From NCBI GenBank assembly GCA_022799755.1, contig JAAWOU010000037.1:1-32024 (forward strand): a stretch of DNA of 32,024 nt, read 5' to 3'. The notes beneath the pieces were generated by a model. The model was not told where the DNA came from, ran no database searches, and saw only the letters and a list, made by a program, of their open reading frames with translations. A program made the position numbers and the translations under genes. This document shows positions 31,683-32,024 of this stretch, in pieces (position 1 is the stretch's first letter; each line of letters begins with the position of its first letter). This DNA is from Lachnospiraceae bacterium. GTDB taxonomy: Bacteria; Bacillota; Clostridia; Lachnospirales; Lachnospiraceae.

Positions 31683-31932
31683 CATATGAAAATCATACAG
31701 CCAAATAAGCCGAACCCTTTCTTTCGCTCCTCTTCCATCCGGGATAAACTCTGACGATTACAGAATCAAACCTACCTAAGATAACAAGACTTTCCGACAT
31801 CCACATGTTGTAGATGAGATTACTTTACCAAAAGTTGCGGGCAAAGTCAAGAGGTTTCCGGAAATAAGACATGAATTGGTTCTTCTGCGTGAGCCGAAAG
31901 ATTCTGGATGATAAGCCGATAAACTAGTCACC
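31683..31932. other. AT-richer spacer without a recognisable gene
   Basis: No start-to-stop frame of useful length. One frame is open for about 40 codons without a start (it reads VVDEITLPKVAGKVKRFPEI and ends at a TGA near 31912). It may be a gene remnant or chance. Confidence 0.5.
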
Positions 31933-32014
31933 AACCCCCAGTTCAACTGGGGGTTTGGAACAGGCCCTATAAGGGCCTATGCCTGCACGCCCGAAGGGCG
32001 GGTGCCGCAAGCAT
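31933..32014. other. Cluster of three strong hairpins at the right edge, possible IS200/IS605-like end or structured RNA
   Basis: Hairpin 1: AACCCCCAGTT, c, AACTGGGGGTT (31933-31955, 11 pairs before loop strain). Hairpin 2: AGGCCCT, ata, AGGGCCT (31962-31978). Hairpin 3: GCACGCCC, GAA, GGGC-gg-GTGC (31985-32005), itself inside an ATGC/GCAT pair (31979-32014). Such a run of short stable hairpins suggests a subterminal part of an IS200/IS605-type element or the guide RNA of a TnpB-type protein. The neighbour needed to decide is outside the window. Confidence 0.5.
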
Positions 32015-32024
32015 CTGTTACCTA

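Noticed and set aside
1..32024. CRISPR array, rRNA or tRNA genes
   Set aside because: No regularly spaced repeats and no rRNA or tRNA cloverleaf patterns were recognised by reading; a covariance search was not possible here.

Overview
The window looks like a chromosomal segment from a Gram-positive anaerobe of the Clostridia, most likely Lachnospiraceae (inference). Grounds are the gene content (Na+-decarboxylase-type carboxyltransferase, YitT, DUF1836, YerC/YecD-type TrpR, bactofilin beside a LytM-like protein, a eukaryote-type HisA, a double OB-fold SSB), strong GGAGG ribosome sites, Bacillus-type sigma-A promoters and moderate-to-high GC. No rRNA, tRNA or CRISPR array was seen.

Layout. 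1-13015 is a housekeeping block read leftward: carboxyltransferase (cut by the left edge), DUF4230 membrane protein, alaS, a multi-spanning membrane protein, YitT protein, rlmD, a small acidic-tailed membrane protein, pcrA, and an SPFH/zinc-ribbon protein. The SPFH gene is divergent from an XRE-type regulator at 13192-13677. From 22520 to 31682 the content is again chromosomal: DUF1836 and YerC/TrpR-like regulators facing away from each other, bactofilin + degenerate LytM protein, HisA, a Ser/Gly/Asn/Asp-rich lipoprotein, dapA-dapB, a CobO-family protein, a double-OB SSB and typA. The last 100 bases hold a cluster of strong hairpins that may mark an IS200/IS605-like end or a structured RNA.

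The main discovery is between 13833 and 21784. An ABC-transporter substrate-binding lipoprotein gene is split: its 3' part is at 13833-14260 and its 5' part at 21164-21784. The 6.9 kb between them starts and ends with the same core (CTAC on the + strand) and encodes a large serine recombinase whose stop codon lies next to the right junction. Removing 14261-21189 joins the two parts exactly in frame into a 340-residue lipoprotein. Joining the element's own ends creates an attP-like site with 14-bp inverted arms (13 of 14 matching). This is therefore a site-specific integrative element, and excision would restore the gene.

The element's cargo is oligoendopeptidase F, a DUF2185(Imm33)-DUF4241 fusion, an LRR/coiled-coil/HEAT-like protein and a 68-residue protein of unknown function that could be an excision factor. 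The DUF2185/DUF4241 and LRR/HEAT-like genes resemble orphan immunity genes of polymorphic-toxin systems. The element may thus be a small mobile immunity or defence island, though that functional reading is inference.
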